A stretch of DNA of 64,000 bases from Terrimonas sp937888905 (GCA_937888905.1 CALATA010000007.1:186001-250000); one strand, 5' to 3'; shown: positions 32,702-42,548, counted from the stretch's first letter. Notes: generated by a model not told the origin, from the letters alone. A program made the numbers and translations.

Positions 32702-35347
32702 ATGATGACCAGCACCGCCATACGACAGACATTCCTGGATTTCTTCCGGAGCAAAGGCCACGAGATCGTGCCTTCTGCCCCCATTGTTGTGAAAAATGAC
32801 CCGACCCTCATGTTCACCAATGCAGGCATGAACCAGTTCAAAGATTATTTCCTCGGCAACCGCAAACCTGCCAGTGCCCGGGTGGCGGATACACAGAAAT
32901 GTCTCCGTGTCAGCGGCAAACATAACGACCTGGAAGAAGTGGGCGTGGATACCTATCACCATACCATGTTCGAAATGCTGGGCAACTGGAGCTTTGGCAA
33001 TCCGGACGCACCGGAAGAAGGTTATTTTAAAAAAGAAGCCATCGCCTGGAGCTGGGAACTGCTCACCGAAGTATATAAACTCGATAAGGAACGCCTTTAT
33101 GTAACCATTTTTGAAGGCGATAGCGAACAAGGACTGGAACGCGACAACGAGTCCTTTAACGAGTGGAAAAAATACATTGCGGAGGAACGCATTTTACTGG
33201 GAAATAAAAAAGACAATTTCTGGGAAATGGGTGATACCGGCCCTTGCGGTCCCTGTACCGAAATACACGTCGACTGCCGCACGGATGCCGAGCGCGCAGC
33301 CACTCCCGGTAAAGACCTTGTGAACGCCGACCATCCGCAGGTGATTGAAATATGGAACAACGTATTCATTCAATTCAACCGCTTAAAAGATAAAAGCCTC
33401 GAGCTGTTGCCTGCCCGTCACGTAGATACAGGCATGGGCTTCGAGCGGCTTGTGCGTGTGTTGCAAGGCAAAACATCCAACTACGATACAGACGTATTCA
33501 CCGGCACCATTGCCGAAGTGGAAAAGATCACCGGTCGCAAATATGATTTCAGCGACAGCCATGAGGCGGTTGCCTTCCGCGTACTGGCCGATCATATCCG
33601 CGCCATCAGCTTTACGATTGCCGACGGGCAATTGCCTTCGAATACGGCAGCAGGTTATGTAATCCGCCGCATTCTGCGCCGTGCTGTACGTTATTATTAT
33701 TCTTATCTCGATCATAAAACGCCGTTGCTGTTTCACCTGGTGCCGGTAATCGCTGCGCAATTTGCCGGCGTGTTCACGGAGCTCGATCAACAAAAAGAAT
33801 TTGTAGCACGCGTGATCCGCGAAGAAGAAGAAGCCTTCCTGCGTACGCTGGAAAAGGGATTGAAAAAAATCGACGACGTAATGGCGGCAAGCAAAACCGG
33901 CATCATCGACGGCGAAAGTGCCTTTGAACTGCTCGACACTTACGGATTTCCGATCGACCTTACCAGGTTGATCGCCTCTGAAAATAAACTGACGGTTGAC
34001 GAACCCGCCTATGAAGCGGCGCTGCAACGCCAGAAAGACCGCTCACGTGCGGCCACAGCCATCGATACCGAAGACTGGATAGAAATCAATAAAGCGGACA
34101 AAACAAGTTTCGTTGGCTATACCGATCTGCAAACCGAAACACAGGTAGTCAAATACCGGAAAGTAAAGGCCAAAGGCAAAGAACAATATCAACTGGTATT
34201 GGAAACGACGCCGTTCTATGCAGAAAGCGGCGGCCAGGCAGGTGACACCGGTGTACTTCGTTTCGGAGAACAGACAGTGCCGGTTGTCAACACCAAGAAG
34301 GAGAACGATCTCTTCATTCATTTTACTGATGTATTGCCGGAAGATATCACGGCACCTGTAAAGGCTGAAGTAAATGCAGCAAAACGTCTTGTGATTACCT
34401 ATAATCACACGGCTACACACCTGTTGCATGCGGCACTTCGCCAGGTATTGGGCACGCATGTGGCGCAGAAAGGATCATTGGTATCGGCCGATACATTGCG
34501 TTTCGACTTCTCGCATTTTTCCAAAATGACAGACGAAGAGATTCGCCAGGTAGAAGACATCGTGAATGAAAAGATCCGTCAGAATATTCCTGTTGTGATC
34601 CGTGAAATGCCAAAAGAAGAGGCCATGCAATCAGGCGCCACAGCGCTGTTCGGAGAAAAATATGGCGATACCGTACGCGTGGTAACCATCGATCCTTCTT
34701 ATTCGGTAGAGCTTTGCGGAGGTACACACGTTGCCAGCACCGGCATGATCGGTTTGTTTACCATCGTAGCAGAATCGGCCGTAGCTGCAGGTGTACGCCG
34801 TATCGAAGCATTGACCGGAGCAGAAGCCTTTCAATCACTGCGTGAAAAAGCTACCCAATTCAAACAGATCGGTGAATTGCTGAAATCACGCGAGCCGCTG
34901 AAGAACGTGGAGAAACTGATGGAGGACAAATCCGCATTGGAAAAAAAGATTGAAAGCTTCGAAGCAAAACAGGTAACACAATTACGCCAGGAACTTTTAC
35001 AAAAAGTGGAAAAGGTTGGCGGGATCGATTTTATCGGAGCACAGGTGGAAGTAGGCAATGCAGATAATCTGAAAAAATTGTCGCTTGAACTCAAACCTTT
35101 GCTTGCCGCGAATCACCTGATCGTGCTGGCGGCTGTTATCGGCGGTAAACCATCGGTGTCGCTGGCTGTATCGGAAAGCCTGAATGAAACACGTGGCTGG
35201 GATGCCGTGAAAATCATCAAAGAAAAAATAGCCGGCCTCATCAAAGGTGGCGGCGGTGGACAGAAAACGCTGGCGGCAGCGGGAGGTCAGGATGCAGGTC
35301 AGTTGCAGCAGGTAGTGCAGGCGGTAAAGGAACTGGCAGCCGGTTAA
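32702..35347 (+). CDS. alaS: Alanyl-tRNA synthetase
   Basis: An 881-residue class II synthetase of full length. The N-terminal catalytic core starts IRQTFLDFFRSKGH and includes the motif 2 region HHTMFEMLGNWSFG and the GPCGPCTEIH block. The editing domain is complete, with the two zinc-binding sites HTATHLLHAAL and CGGTHVASTG. The C-terminal part (coiled coil, then DHHA1 with GGGGGQKTLAAAGGQD) is present. It charges tRNA-Ala and hydrolyses Ser/Gly mischarged tRNA. Two adjacent ATG codons at 32702 and 32705 could both serve. Its stop abuts the stop of the small minus-strand gene at 35348. Confidence 0.97.
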   Translation: MMTSTAIRQTFLDFFRSKGHEIVPSAPIVVKNDPTLMFTNAGMNQFKDYFLGNRKPASARVADTQKCLRVSGKHNDLEEVGVDTYHHTMFEMLGNWSFGNPDAPEEGYFKKEAIAWSWELLTEVYKLDKERLYVTIFEGDSEQGLERDNESFNEWKKYIAEERILLGNKKDNFWEMGDTGPCGPCTEIHVDCRTDAERAATPGKDLVNADHPQVIEIWNNVFIQFNRLKDKSLELLPARHVDTGMGFERLVRVLQGKTSNYDTDVFTGTIAEVEKITGRKYDFSDSHEAVAFRVLADHIRAISFTIADGQLPSNTAAGYVIRRILRRAVRYYYSYLDHKTPLLFHLVPVIAAQFAGVFTELDQQKEFVARVIREEEEAFLRTLEKGLKKIDDVMAASKTGIIDGESAFELLDTYGFPIDLTRLIASENKLTVDEPAYEAALQRQKDRSRAATAIDTEDWIEINKADKTSFVGYTDLQTETQVVKYRKVKAKGKEQYQLVLETTPFYAESGGQAGDTGVLRFGEQTVPVVNTKKENDLFIHFTDVLPEDITAPVKAEVNAAKRLVITYNHTATHLLHAALRQVLGTHVAQKGSLVSADTLRFDFSHFSKMTDEEIRQVEDIVNEKIRQNIPVVIREMPKEEAMQSGATALFGEKYGDTVRVVTIDPSYSVELCGGTHVASTGMIGLFTIVAESAVAAGVRRIEALTGAEAFQSLREKATQFKQIGELLKSREPLKNVEKLMEDKSALEKKIESFEAKQVTQLRQELLQKVEKVGGIDFIGAQVEVGNADNLKKLSLELKPLLAANHLIVLAAVIGGKPSVSLAVSESLNETRGWDAVKIIKEKIAGLIKGGGGGQKTLAAAGGQDAGQLQQVVQAVKELAAG

Positions 35348-35482
35348 TTAAATACTGGAGAATTTTTCCTGCTCTTCTTCCACACGTAAGCGCGCCTGGC
35401 GCGACTCACGCATTTTTTGACGGGCAAAAAATATAGAGGTACCAAAAAGTGCAACAGATATGATGAATATAAATAATTCCAT
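35348..35482 (-). CDS. Small single-pass membrane protein, 44 residues
   Basis: A short gene on the minus strand. The product begins MELFIFIISVALFGTSIFFA, one hydrophobic transmembrane segment (residues 3-20), then a strongly charged helix RQKMRESRQARLRVEEEQEK. Arg/Lys after the membrane segment suggest a cytoplasmic C-terminal tail. Its stop lies directly next to the alaS stop, with no gap. The compact amphipathic composition and clean stop-to-stop packing support a real gene, but it is too short to be sure. No family known to me. Confidence 0.55.
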   Translation of the reverse strand: MELFIFIISVALFGTSIFFARQKMRESRQARLRVEEEQEKFSSI

Positions 35483-35585
35483 AAGAGTTAGTGCTTAAGT
35501 ATAATGGTCTGGCAAAAGTCTGTAATAAAAATTAATTTTTAGTTCATTCCGGGATGGAAATGCACTAAGGATTTACACTACCTAA

Positions 35586-36101
35586 ATGATCGTAAAAACA
35601 CATAATCTTTACCTGCGCCGGTTTACTGCCGATGAAGCGTTGCTGATCCTTGATCTGAATGCCGATTCAGCCGTTACGCAGTACACCCACGATCCGATCC
35701 GCGATATTGTACATGCAGAAGAAATATTACACCAGGTAATAATACCGCAGTACGAGAGAGGCCTCGGTCGTTGGGCTGTTTTTCTGGCAGAAACCAATGC
35801 CTTTATGGGATGGTGCGGGCTGAAATACCGCCCGGAACTGGATGAGGTAGATCTCGGCTACCGTTATCATAAAGCGTTCTGGGGCAAGGGATATGCAACC
35901 GAAGCGGCCAGGGCCAGCCTGGAGTACGGCTTCAACGAGGCAAAGCTGCAACGCATCGTCGGAAGAGCCGAACATGCCAATATAGGCTCGCTCAAAGTAC
36001 TGGAGAAATGCGGCATGCAATACATAGGGGATGAAGCAGTCGATGGGTGCGACGTGCGCACCTACGAGGCACTGGCTGTTAATTTTATTAAAGAACTTTA
36101 A
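35586..36101 (+). CDS. GNAT family N-acetyltransferase (RimJ/RimL type)
   Basis: A 171-residue acetyltransferase of the RimJ/RimL-like branch: N-terminal LYLRRFTADEA, the LGYRYHKAFWGKGYATEA segment that forms the acetyl-CoA binding motif A (Q/R-x-x-G-x-G/A, here WGKGYA), and the late NIGSLKVLEKCGM typical of ribosomal-protein or small-molecule N-acetyltransferases. The acceptor cannot be read from the sequence. It stands alone between alaS and the PDZ gene. Confidence 0.87.
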   Translation: MIVKTHNLYLRRFTADEALLILDLNADSAVTQYTHDPIRDIVHAEEILHQVIIPQYERGLGRWAVFLAETNAFMGWCGLKYRPELDEVDLGYRYHKAFWGKGYATEAARASLEYGFNEAKLQRIVGRAEHANIGSLKVLEKCGMQYIGDEAVDGCDVRTYEALAVNFIKEL

Positions 36102-36136
36102 CATTTCCGAAGCCTTTCGTATTTCAGAAATGTGTT

Positions 36137-36144
36137 TATATTTG
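36137..36144 (+). promoter_or_regulatory. TATATTTG (-7 element) before the PDZ gene
   Basis: A full match to TAnnTTTG, 28 bases before the ATG at 36172. Upstream -33 sequence is only weakly matched (TTTCG). Confidence 0.6.
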
Positions 36145-36171
36145 ATCTACGAAAAAAAACGTAGATAAGTC

Positions 36172-37164
36172 ATGATACAACGAATCAAAACATCCATCAA
36201 GCCGCTGCTGGCACTTGGCCTTACTGCTTTCCTTCTGCCCGGCGCCATCAACGCGCAGTCCGACACCAACAACCGTAGCGAACGAATTGTTATCATCCGC
36301 CCGGCCGATAGCAAAGACACGCTCACAGTCAAAATCGAAAACGACAAAATCACCGTTAACGGCAAAGAAGTGGACAAAGGCGATACACCCAAAGGTGTAT
36401 CCGTATCCCGCACCCGCGTGAACAACCGCACCGTAACAGGTGGTGGAATGACCATTACAAGCGATGGCAACGAGCTGGCCGACGTAATCGTTGCCGGTTA
36501 TGGCAACAAGGCCATGCTGGGCGTTACTACACAATCGGATACTAAAGGAGCTAAAATTATTTCCGTGATCAAAGGTGCCGGTGCCGAAAAAGCCGGTATC
36601 AAGGTAGGAGATATCGTTACGCGCGTAGACAACGCCAAAATTGAAAAAACAGACGATATCACGAAAGCCATTAAAGACAAAAAAACAGGCGACAAGGTAA
36701 GCGTGACTTTTCTCCGCGACGGAAAAGAGCAAAAGGTAACGGCCGAACTTTCCAAATGGAGAGGCGTGTCTTACAGCTACAACTTCGATGACATGGCCCG
36801 CACGTTTGATATCGATTTCGACAATATTCCCCAACCCCCGAATCCTCCGGGTGCACAGGTACGCGGTTATTCGTTATACAACAATGCACCCAAGATCGGC
36901 CTGTCTGTACAGGATACCGACGACGGTAAAGGCGTGAAAGTGCTGTCGGTGGAAGATGAATCGGCTGCTTCAAAAGCCGGCCTCAAAGAAGGTGACATCA
37001 TCCTGCAGGTGGGCGATCGTGAGATTACCGGCACCTCCGATATCACGAATCAGATCCGCGAATCGCGCACGAAGACAAGCGTGCCCGTGAAAATAAGCCG
37101 CAGCGGTAAAACGCAGACAATCGACCTGCGCATGCCCCGCAAGATCAGAACTGCAGAGCTCTGA
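36172..37164 (+). CDS. Exported protein with two PDZ domains and no protease domain
   Basis: A 330-residue periplasmic protein with signal peptide (ending AINAQ). Two PDZ domains are visible: PDZ1 about 116-195 (MLGVTTQSDTKGAKIISV, AGIKVGDIVTRVDN) and PDZ2 about 240-320 (IGLSVQDTDDGKGVKVLSV, AGLKEGDIILQVGDREI). The first 100 residues are Ser/Thr/Lys-rich. There is no trypsin-like domain, so unlike DegP it cannot cut; it may recruit C-terminal peptides as a scaffold or chaperone. It has its own promoter and terminator. Confidence 0.82.
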   Translation: MIQRIKTSIKPLLALGLTAFLLPGAINAQSDTNNRSERIVIIRPADSKDTLTVKIENDKITVNGKEVDKGDTPKGVSVSRTRVNNRTVTGGGMTITSDGNELADVIVAGYGNKAMLGVTTQSDTKGAKIISVIKGAGAEKAGIKVGDIVTRVDNAKIEKTDDITKAIKDKKTGDKVSVTFLRDGKEQKVTAELSKWRGVSYSYNFDDMARTFDIDFDNIPQPPNPPGAQVRGYSLYNNAPKIGLSVQDTDDGKGVKVLSVEDESAASKAGLKEGDIILQVGDREITGTSDITNQIRESRTKTSVPVKISRSGKTQTIDLRMPRKIRTAEL

Positions 37165-37193
37165 TCCGGATTAAAAGATATTTCCCTCCACAC

Positions 37194-37225
37194 AGCCCCC
37201 GCAGAATTGCGGGGGCTTTATTTTC
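37194..37225 (+). terminator. Intrinsic terminator of the PDZ gene
   Basis: Ten-pair perfect stem AGCCCCCGCA / TGCGGGGGCT, loop GAAT, followed by TTATTTT. Confidence 0.88.
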
Positions 37226-37246
37226 CGATTTCTGTGCTCAAACAGC

Positions 37247-37254
37247 TAATTTTG
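37247..37254 (+). promoter_or_regulatory. TAATTTTG (-7 element) before gatB
   Basis: A full TAnnTTTG match lying 10 bases before the gatB ATG, which implies a very short leader. Confidence 0.5.
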
Positions 37255-37264
37255 CTGCACTTTT

Positions 37265-38713
37265 ATGATGAGCCATCCCGAATACGAAATCGTGGTAGGA
37301 CTGGAAGTGCATGCCCAGTTGCTGACTAATAGTAAATTGTTTTGCGGTGACAGCATCGCATTCGGAGCAGCTCCCAATACCCATGTAAGTCCGGTTACGC
37401 TTGCGCATCCGGGTACATTGCCGGTGATGAACCACCGGGCTATCGAGCTGGCCGTACGCATCGGCCTCGCCTGCAACTGCACCATCGAGCAGCACAATTA
37501 TTTCGCCCGCAAGAATTATTTCTATCCTGATCTTCCCAAGGGCTACCAGATCTCGCAGCACACAACGCCCATCTGCGGCGGCGGTGAAGTGCGGATCAGT
37601 GTTTCCGGGGAAGAAAAGATTATACGCCTCAACAGGATTCATCTCGAAGAAGACGCCGGTAAAAGCATCCACGATGCCAATCCCGACTTTACCGCCGTGG
37701 ACCTCAACAGGGCCGGAACGCCGTTAGTAGAGATCGTGAGCGAACCGGATATCCGCAGCAGCGATGAAGCTTTTGCCTACCTCACCGTGCTGCGCCAATG
37801 GGTGCGTTACCTCGAGGTATGCGACGGCAACATGGAAGAAGGCAGCCTCCGCTGCGATGCCAATATTTCCGTTCGCAAAAAAGGCGAAACACGCCTAGGC
37901 ACCAAAGTAGAGGTGAAAAACCTGAACTCCATCCGCAACGTAAAAAGAGCCATCGACGCAGAAGCGGTCCGCCTTACAGCGATGTTGGAAAACGGTGAAA
38001 CCATCATCCAGCAAACGCGTGGCTTCGATGCCAACAGCGGCACCACCTACGCTATCCGCGATAAAGAAGATGCAGACGATTACCGTTATTTTGCGGACCC
38101 CGATCTCACACCGTTCGTGCTCGAAACAACCGAGATTGACCGCATCCGCGAAGCAATGCCCGCGCTGCCGGAAGCCCGCATCCTGCATTATACGCAGGCG
38201 TTGGGACTAACCGAATATGACGCAGGGGTGCTCACGGAAGAAAGAAATTTTGCAGAATATTTTGAATCGGTCACACAGCATACTACGTACTATAAATCAG
38301 CAGCCAACTGGATGCTGGGCCCGGTAAAATCCTGGCTCAACGAACCGGGATGTCAGCTCGCAAGCTTCCCGCTCGCACCGGCTAAACTGGCTGCCTTGCT
38401 GGAATGCGTGGAAAAAGGGCAACTCAGTTTTTCAGTAGCCTCTTCCCGGTTGTTTGAAAAGCTGCTGGTCCAGCCTGATGCGGAACCATTGGAATTGGCC
38501 CGTTCGTTGAACCTGTTGCAGGACTCCGACGCGTCTTCGCTCGAACCGTTGATCGATGCTGTGCTGGCCAAATTTCCGGACAAGGTTGAAGCTTACCGCA
38601 AAGGGAAGAAGGGATTACTCGCCTTGTTTGTCGGGGAAGTAATGAAACAGTCAAGAGGAAAGGCCGACCCCCGTGTAACCAATGAACTGCTGCTGGAAAA
38701 GCTTAAATCCTGA
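37265..38713 (+). CDS. gatB: Aspartyl/glutamyl-tRNA(Asn/Gln) amidotransferase subunit B
   Basis: A 482-residue GatB. The N-terminal kinase-like cradle has YEIVVGLEVHAQLLT and the YFYPDLPKGYQISQ signature; the GatB/YqeY helical domain is at the end (FPDKVEAYRKGKKGLLALFVGEVMKQSRGKADP region). With GatA and GatC it amidates mischarged Glu-tRNA(Gln) or Asp-tRNA(Asn). gatA and gatC are not in the window, so the operon is split in this genome. Two ATG codons (37265, 37268) are possible starts. Confidence 0.96.
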   Translation: MMSHPEYEIVVGLEVHAQLLTNSKLFCGDSIAFGAAPNTHVSPVTLAHPGTLPVMNHRAIELAVRIGLACNCTIEQHNYFARKNYFYPDLPKGYQISQHTTPICGGGEVRISVSGEEKIIRLNRIHLEEDAGKSIHDANPDFTAVDLNRAGTPLVEIVSEPDIRSSDEAFAYLTVLRQWVRYLEVCDGNMEEGSLRCDANISVRKKGETRLGTKVEVKNLNSIRNVKRAIDAEAVRLTAMLENGETIIQQTRGFDANSGTTYAIRDKEDADDYRYFADPDLTPFVLETTEIDRIREAMPALPEARILHYTQALGLTEYDAGVLTEERNFAEYFESVTQHTTYYKSAANWMLGPVKSWLNEPGCQLASFPLAPAKLAALLECVEKGQLSFSVASSRLFEKLLVQPDAEPLELARSLNLLQDSDASSLEPLIDAVLAKFPDKVEAYRKGKKGLLALFVGEVMKQSRGKADPRVTNELLLEKLKS

Positions 38714-38737
38714 CGGACTCAGTTAAAGCGTAAAAAC

Positions 38738-39916
38738 ATGATGAAACAATTATTGATAGGATTAGGGATTGTTATCACCCTTCTTTCCTGTGGAGCGAAA
38801 GACACCGGTACGGCCAAAACATCCGTACACGGACGTATCTCCGGCAGCAAGGCTAAAATGGTATACCTCGAAGAAGTGCCCCTGGGTTCCATGAACCCGC
38901 AGGTGGTAGATTCGGCGAAGCTGGACAAAGACGGCAGCTTTACCTTGCATTCGCAAGCCGCTGAAGCAACGCTGCTCAATTTACGTCTCGATCAATTTTC
39001 CTTCCCCATACTTTCTCTTGTAAATGATACCAGCGAGGTGGATGTTACCGTGCGCATGAACGATCAGCAACCTGATTTTGCCAGCGACTACGATGTAAAA
39101 GGTTCACCGGCCAGTCAGCGGATGAAAGACTATATCGTAAAGGTGACGGGCTACCTGCAGGATATTTACCGCGATGCGGTGACCTTCGACAGCCTTCGCA
39201 AACAGCCCGGTACAGATAGTCTGCAGGCAGTGGCGACCGGAAGAAAAAAACAAACAGGCATCAAGCTTCGTGAATATGCTTTTGCTACAGTGCAGGAAGC
39301 CAACAATCCGGCGTTGTCTGTTTTTGCATTGACCTATTATCTATCTGCGGCAGGCAACCAGGCTTATGAACTGGAGCCGGTTTCCGACGAAGAACTGGAT
39401 AAGACAATCGCCGACCTGGTGAAACGTTATCCCGCGCATAAAGCACTGGCTGCATTGAAAAAATCAATGGACGATGCCAATGCACAAAAACCGGCATCAC
39501 TGGTAGGTCGGCCCGCTCCTGAGTTTACCCTGCCGGATGTGAACGGCAAACCGGTAAGCCTGAACTCCTTCCGTGGTAAATATTTGCTGGTTGATTTCTG
39601 GGCCAGTTGGTGCGGTCCCTGCCGTCGTGAGAACCCGAATGTGGTAAAAGCGTTCCAGCAATTCAAAGACAAGAACTTTACGATTCTTGGCGTGTCGCTT
39701 GATGAAACGAAAGAGGCCTGGATGAAAGCCATTGTGCAGGATCAGCTCAAATGGACCCAGGTAAGCGATCTCAAACACTGGGAAAGCAGTGTAGTTGGTC
39801 TTTACGGCATTCAGGGCATTCCTTATAATGTATTGCTCGATCCGGACGGCAAGGTCATTGCTGAAAACCTTACCGGCAGCAGCCTTGAGCGAAAGCTTTC
39901 GGAAGTGCTGAAATAA
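38738..39916 (+). CDS. TlpA-like thioredoxin-fold lipoprotein (DUF4369 plus AhpC/TSA)
   Basis: A 392-residue lipoprotein (lipobox TLLSC, Cys18). The N-terminal DUF4369-type beta domain (about 28-130) begins VHGRISGSKAKMVYLEE. After a helical middle, the C-terminal redoxin domain (about 255-390) has PAPEFTLPDVNGKPVSL and the active site WASWCGPC (Cys292, Cys295) plus the cis-Pro GIQGIPYN. It acts as a periplasmic or surface thiol-disulfide reductase. It is 24 bases after gatB and 33 bases before the RND gene. Confidence 0.92.
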   Translation: MMKQLLIGLGIVITLLSCGAKDTGTAKTSVHGRISGSKAKMVYLEEVPLGSMNPQVVDSAKLDKDGSFTLHSQAAEATLLNLRLDQFSFPILSLVNDTSEVDVTVRMNDQQPDFASDYDVKGSPASQRMKDYIVKVTGYLQDIYRDAVTFDSLRKQPGTDSLQAVATGRKKQTGIKLREYAFATVQEANNPALSVFALTYYLSAAGNQAYELEPVSDEELDKTIADLVKRYPAHKALAALKKSMDDANAQKPASLVGRPAPEFTLPDVNGKPVSLNSFRGKYLLVDFWASWCGPCRRENPNVVKAFQQFKDKNFTILGVSLDETKEAWMKAIVQDQLKWTQVSDLKHWESSVVGLYGIQGIPYNVLLDPDGKVIAENLTGSSLERKLSEVLK

Positions 39917-39949
39917 CATCCTTTACTGATATATCTAAATTGAACGTTC

Positions 39950-42418
39950 ATGTGGCGTAAACTTGGTCAGTTTATACTGAAATTCCGTTTCCCCCTGTTA
40001 ACCATCCTTTTGTTATCTACAGCCCTGATGGCTTATTGGGCCAGTAAAGTGGGTATGAGTTATGAATTTACCAGGGCCATACCTACCAATCACCCAGCTA
40101 ACATTACATACCAGGAGTTCAAAAAGAAATATGGCGAAGATGGCAACCTGCTGGTGATAGGTATTCAAACGGATAAGTTGTTCACAGAAAAGATGTTCAA
40201 CAGCTATGCGGAGCTCAACCGCTCGCTGAAAAAAATAAAAGGGGTGGAAGATATCGTCAGCGTTCCCGGTGCGGTGAACCTGGTGAAAGACTCTGCTACG
40301 GAAAGGCTCCGCGCAGTGCCATTATTTCCGGATGCACCACTGAACCAGGCGCAGCTCGACAGTGCCGCCAATGTATTTTACAGCCTGCCGTTTTACAAAG
40401 GACTTCTATACAACGCCGACACGAAAGCCTGGCTGATGGGCGTGCGTCTCAATAAAGGGTTGATGAGTACTCCCAAACGTAATGAGGTAACGGCCGCTAT
40501 TGAAGCAGAAGCACTCGCATTCGGACAAGCACATCAACTGGATATAAAGCTCAGTGGTCTTCCCTTTATCCGTACGCAGATGTCGACGCGTATTGCCAAT
40601 GAAATGAAATGGTTCCTGTTCGCTTCGGTTATATTGTCGGCGATTATCCTGCTGGTGTTCTTCCGTTCGATAAGTGCGATGGTGTTGTCCCTGGGTGTGG
40701 TGATCATTGGTGTGTTGTGGAGTTTAGGTACGATGCATTTACTGGGCTATAGCATTACCTTGTTAACCGCATTAATCCCACCGCTGATCGTGGTAATCGG
40801 CATACCCAACTGTATTTACTTCCTGAATAAATACCATACGAGCTGGCAATACCTGAAAGGCGATGCCACTATAGCAAACGATAAAGAGCGTAAGCAAAAG
40901 GCGTTGGTGAACATGGTGAGCCGCATGGGTATCGTTACGTTGTTCTGTAACCTGGCGGCGGCTATCGGATTTGCGGTATTTGCCTTAACGAAGAGTGAGA
41001 TTTTGCAAGAATTTGGTGTGGTTTCGGGTATCAATATCATGCTGCTGTTTTTCATTTCCCTGGTATTGATTCCTGCTGCGCTCAGTTTGCTGCCGGCGCC
41101 CAAGAGCCGTCATACCCGTTATCTCGACAATGCGCGCTTGAAGCGCTGGCTTGACAGGTTGGAGCGTTGGTCGCTCGGCCATAGAAAACTTATCTACGGC
41201 GTAACGGCGTTGTTGCTGATTGCTTCTATTGCCGGTATATTCAGGTTGAAGAGTGTGGGATATATGGTGGATGATATTCCGAAGACCGATAAGATCTATA
41301 CCGATCTGAAATTTTTCGAAAGTAATTTCAAAGGCATCATGCCATTGGAAATCCTGGTAGATACCAGGAAGAAATTGGGGGTAACGAGAAACCTCAATAA
41401 CCTGATGAAGATTGATTCGCTGGCAGGTTATCTCGCCGCAAAAAAAGAAATAGCGCGCCCGCTCAACCTGGGTGAAGGATTAAAGTTTGCACGGCAGGCT
41501 TTCTTCGATGGCGACAGTGCCAACTACATGATGCCGAATGAATACTTATTGCCGGCATTATCGCGTTACCTGAGTGCCAAAGGAGGGGAGGGCGACTCTG
41601 CATCGGCGGGTAGCGGCAACAACTTTACACGGTTGGTGGAAAGTTTCATGGACAGCAGCCGGCAGGAGGCGCGCATCAGCGTGAATATGGCCGATGTGGG
41701 CAGCACCAGGCTTCCGGAAATACTGGAAGATGTGCGGTTGGAAGCAGAGCGGTTATTCAATGCCGACAGCCTGGCTTACCAGCCCTATGCGGACAGCATC
41801 CGCCGCACGCAACCGGCCGCCAAATGGCCGGAACTGATCGATTCCAGCCGTCTTCAGCGTAAGGCGAATATCAAGCTTACCGGCGCCAGTATCACGTTCC
41901 TGGAAGGCAGCCGTTTTATCATCAATGGTCTGAAAGAAAGTATTTTTTATGCCTTTATCCTGATCGCGCTTTGCATGCTTTACCTGTTCCGTTCGTTCAG
42001 GATACTGGTGTGCTCGCTGGTCCCGAACCTGATCCCGCTGGTGATCACAGCGGGCGTGATGGGCTGGACTGGTGTGCCGCTGAAACCCTCTACAGTACTG
42101 GTTTTCAGCGTAGCATTGGGTATCGCTATCGATATTACCATCCGCTTCCTGGTCAATTATAAACAGGAGTTACCGCACCAGGATAATGACCGTAAGCGTA
42201 CGGTGATACAAACGATCCACAGTACGGGTATCAGCATCATCTACACGTCGTTGGTACTGATTGCGGGATTTGTGATCTTTTGTTTCAGTGGATTTGGGGG
42301 TACGCAGGCGCTTGGCTGGCTTACTTCCCTGACGCTGGTGACGGCTACTTTTACCAATCTTGTGCTGCTTCCGGCGTTGCTGATCAGCCTTAACCGGGAC
42401 AAAAAACAAAAAAAATAA
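39950..42418 (+). CDS. RND/MMPL-type membrane exporter
   Basis: An 822-residue inner-membrane protein of the RND superfamily, in the MMPL/HAE3-like branch: TM1 at about 12-32, a large periplasmic loop to about 215, then five TM segments (FLFASVILSAIILLVFF onwards), a repeat of the pattern after about 395, a second loop and six more TM segments from about 660. The central signature (VVIGIPNCIYFLNKYHT) and a late ALGIAIDITIRFLVNY correspond to the conserved TM4 and TM10 regions carrying the Asp proton relay (D in AIDIT). Members move lipids, hopanoids or pigments; here the cargo is unknown. No membrane fusion or TolC partner is adjacent. Confidence 0.88.
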   Translation: MWRKLGQFILKFRFPLLTILLLSTALMAYWASKVGMSYEFTRAIPTNHPANITYQEFKKKYGEDGNLLVIGIQTDKLFTEKMFNSYAELNRSLKKIKGVEDIVSVPGAVNLVKDSATERLRAVPLFPDAPLNQAQLDSAANVFYSLPFYKGLLYNADTKAWLMGVRLNKGLMSTPKRNEVTAAIEAEALAFGQAHQLDIKLSGLPFIRTQMSTRIANEMKWFLFASVILSAIILLVFFRSISAMVLSLGVVIIGVLWSLGTMHLLGYSITLLTALIPPLIVVIGIPNCIYFLNKYHTSWQYLKGDATIANDKERKQKALVNMVSRMGIVTLFCNLAAAIGFAVFALTKSEILQEFGVVSGINIMLLFFISLVLIPAALSLLPAPKSRHTRYLDNARLKRWLDRLERWSLGHRKLIYGVTALLLIASIAGIFRLKSVGYMVDDIPKTDKIYTDLKFFESNFKGIMPLEILVDTRKKLGVTRNLNNLMKIDSLAGYLAAKKEIARPLNLGEGLKFARQAFFDGDSANYMMPNEYLLPALSRYLSAKGGEGDSASAGSGNNFTRLVESFMDSSRQEARISVNMADVGSTRLPEILEDVRLEAERLFNADSLAYQPYADSIRRTQPAAKWPELIDSSRLQRKANIKLTGASITFLEGSRFIINGLKESIFYAFILIALCMLYLFRSFRILVCSLVPNLIPLVITAGVMGWTGVPLKPSTVLVFSVALGIAIDITIRFLVNYKQELPHQDNDRKRTVIQTIHSTGISIIYTSLVLIAGFVIFCFSGFGGTQALGWLTSLTLVTATFTNLVLLPALLISLNRDKKQKK

Positions 42419-42515
42419 AAAAGCAGGCAGCAAAATAGGGCATCGTCTTGTCCTAACTATATTTTTGCCGAACCATGCTTTTTTGCGCTTAAGGAGTGAA
42501 TTATTTGTTTTCGAT

Positions 42516-42548
42516 TTTGGAATTTGTTAAGGAGTTTTCTTAGTTTTG
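42516..42548 (+). promoter_or_regulatory. Strong candidate promoter of the second SusC operon
   Basis: TTTG (42516-42519), 21 bases, then TAGTTTTG (42541-42548) match both the -33 and -7 consensus elements. The ATG lies 71 bases downstream, giving an AT-rich leader of about 60 bases. A second full TAnnTTTG match, TATTTTTG (42460-42467), lies further upstream. Confidence 0.62.
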
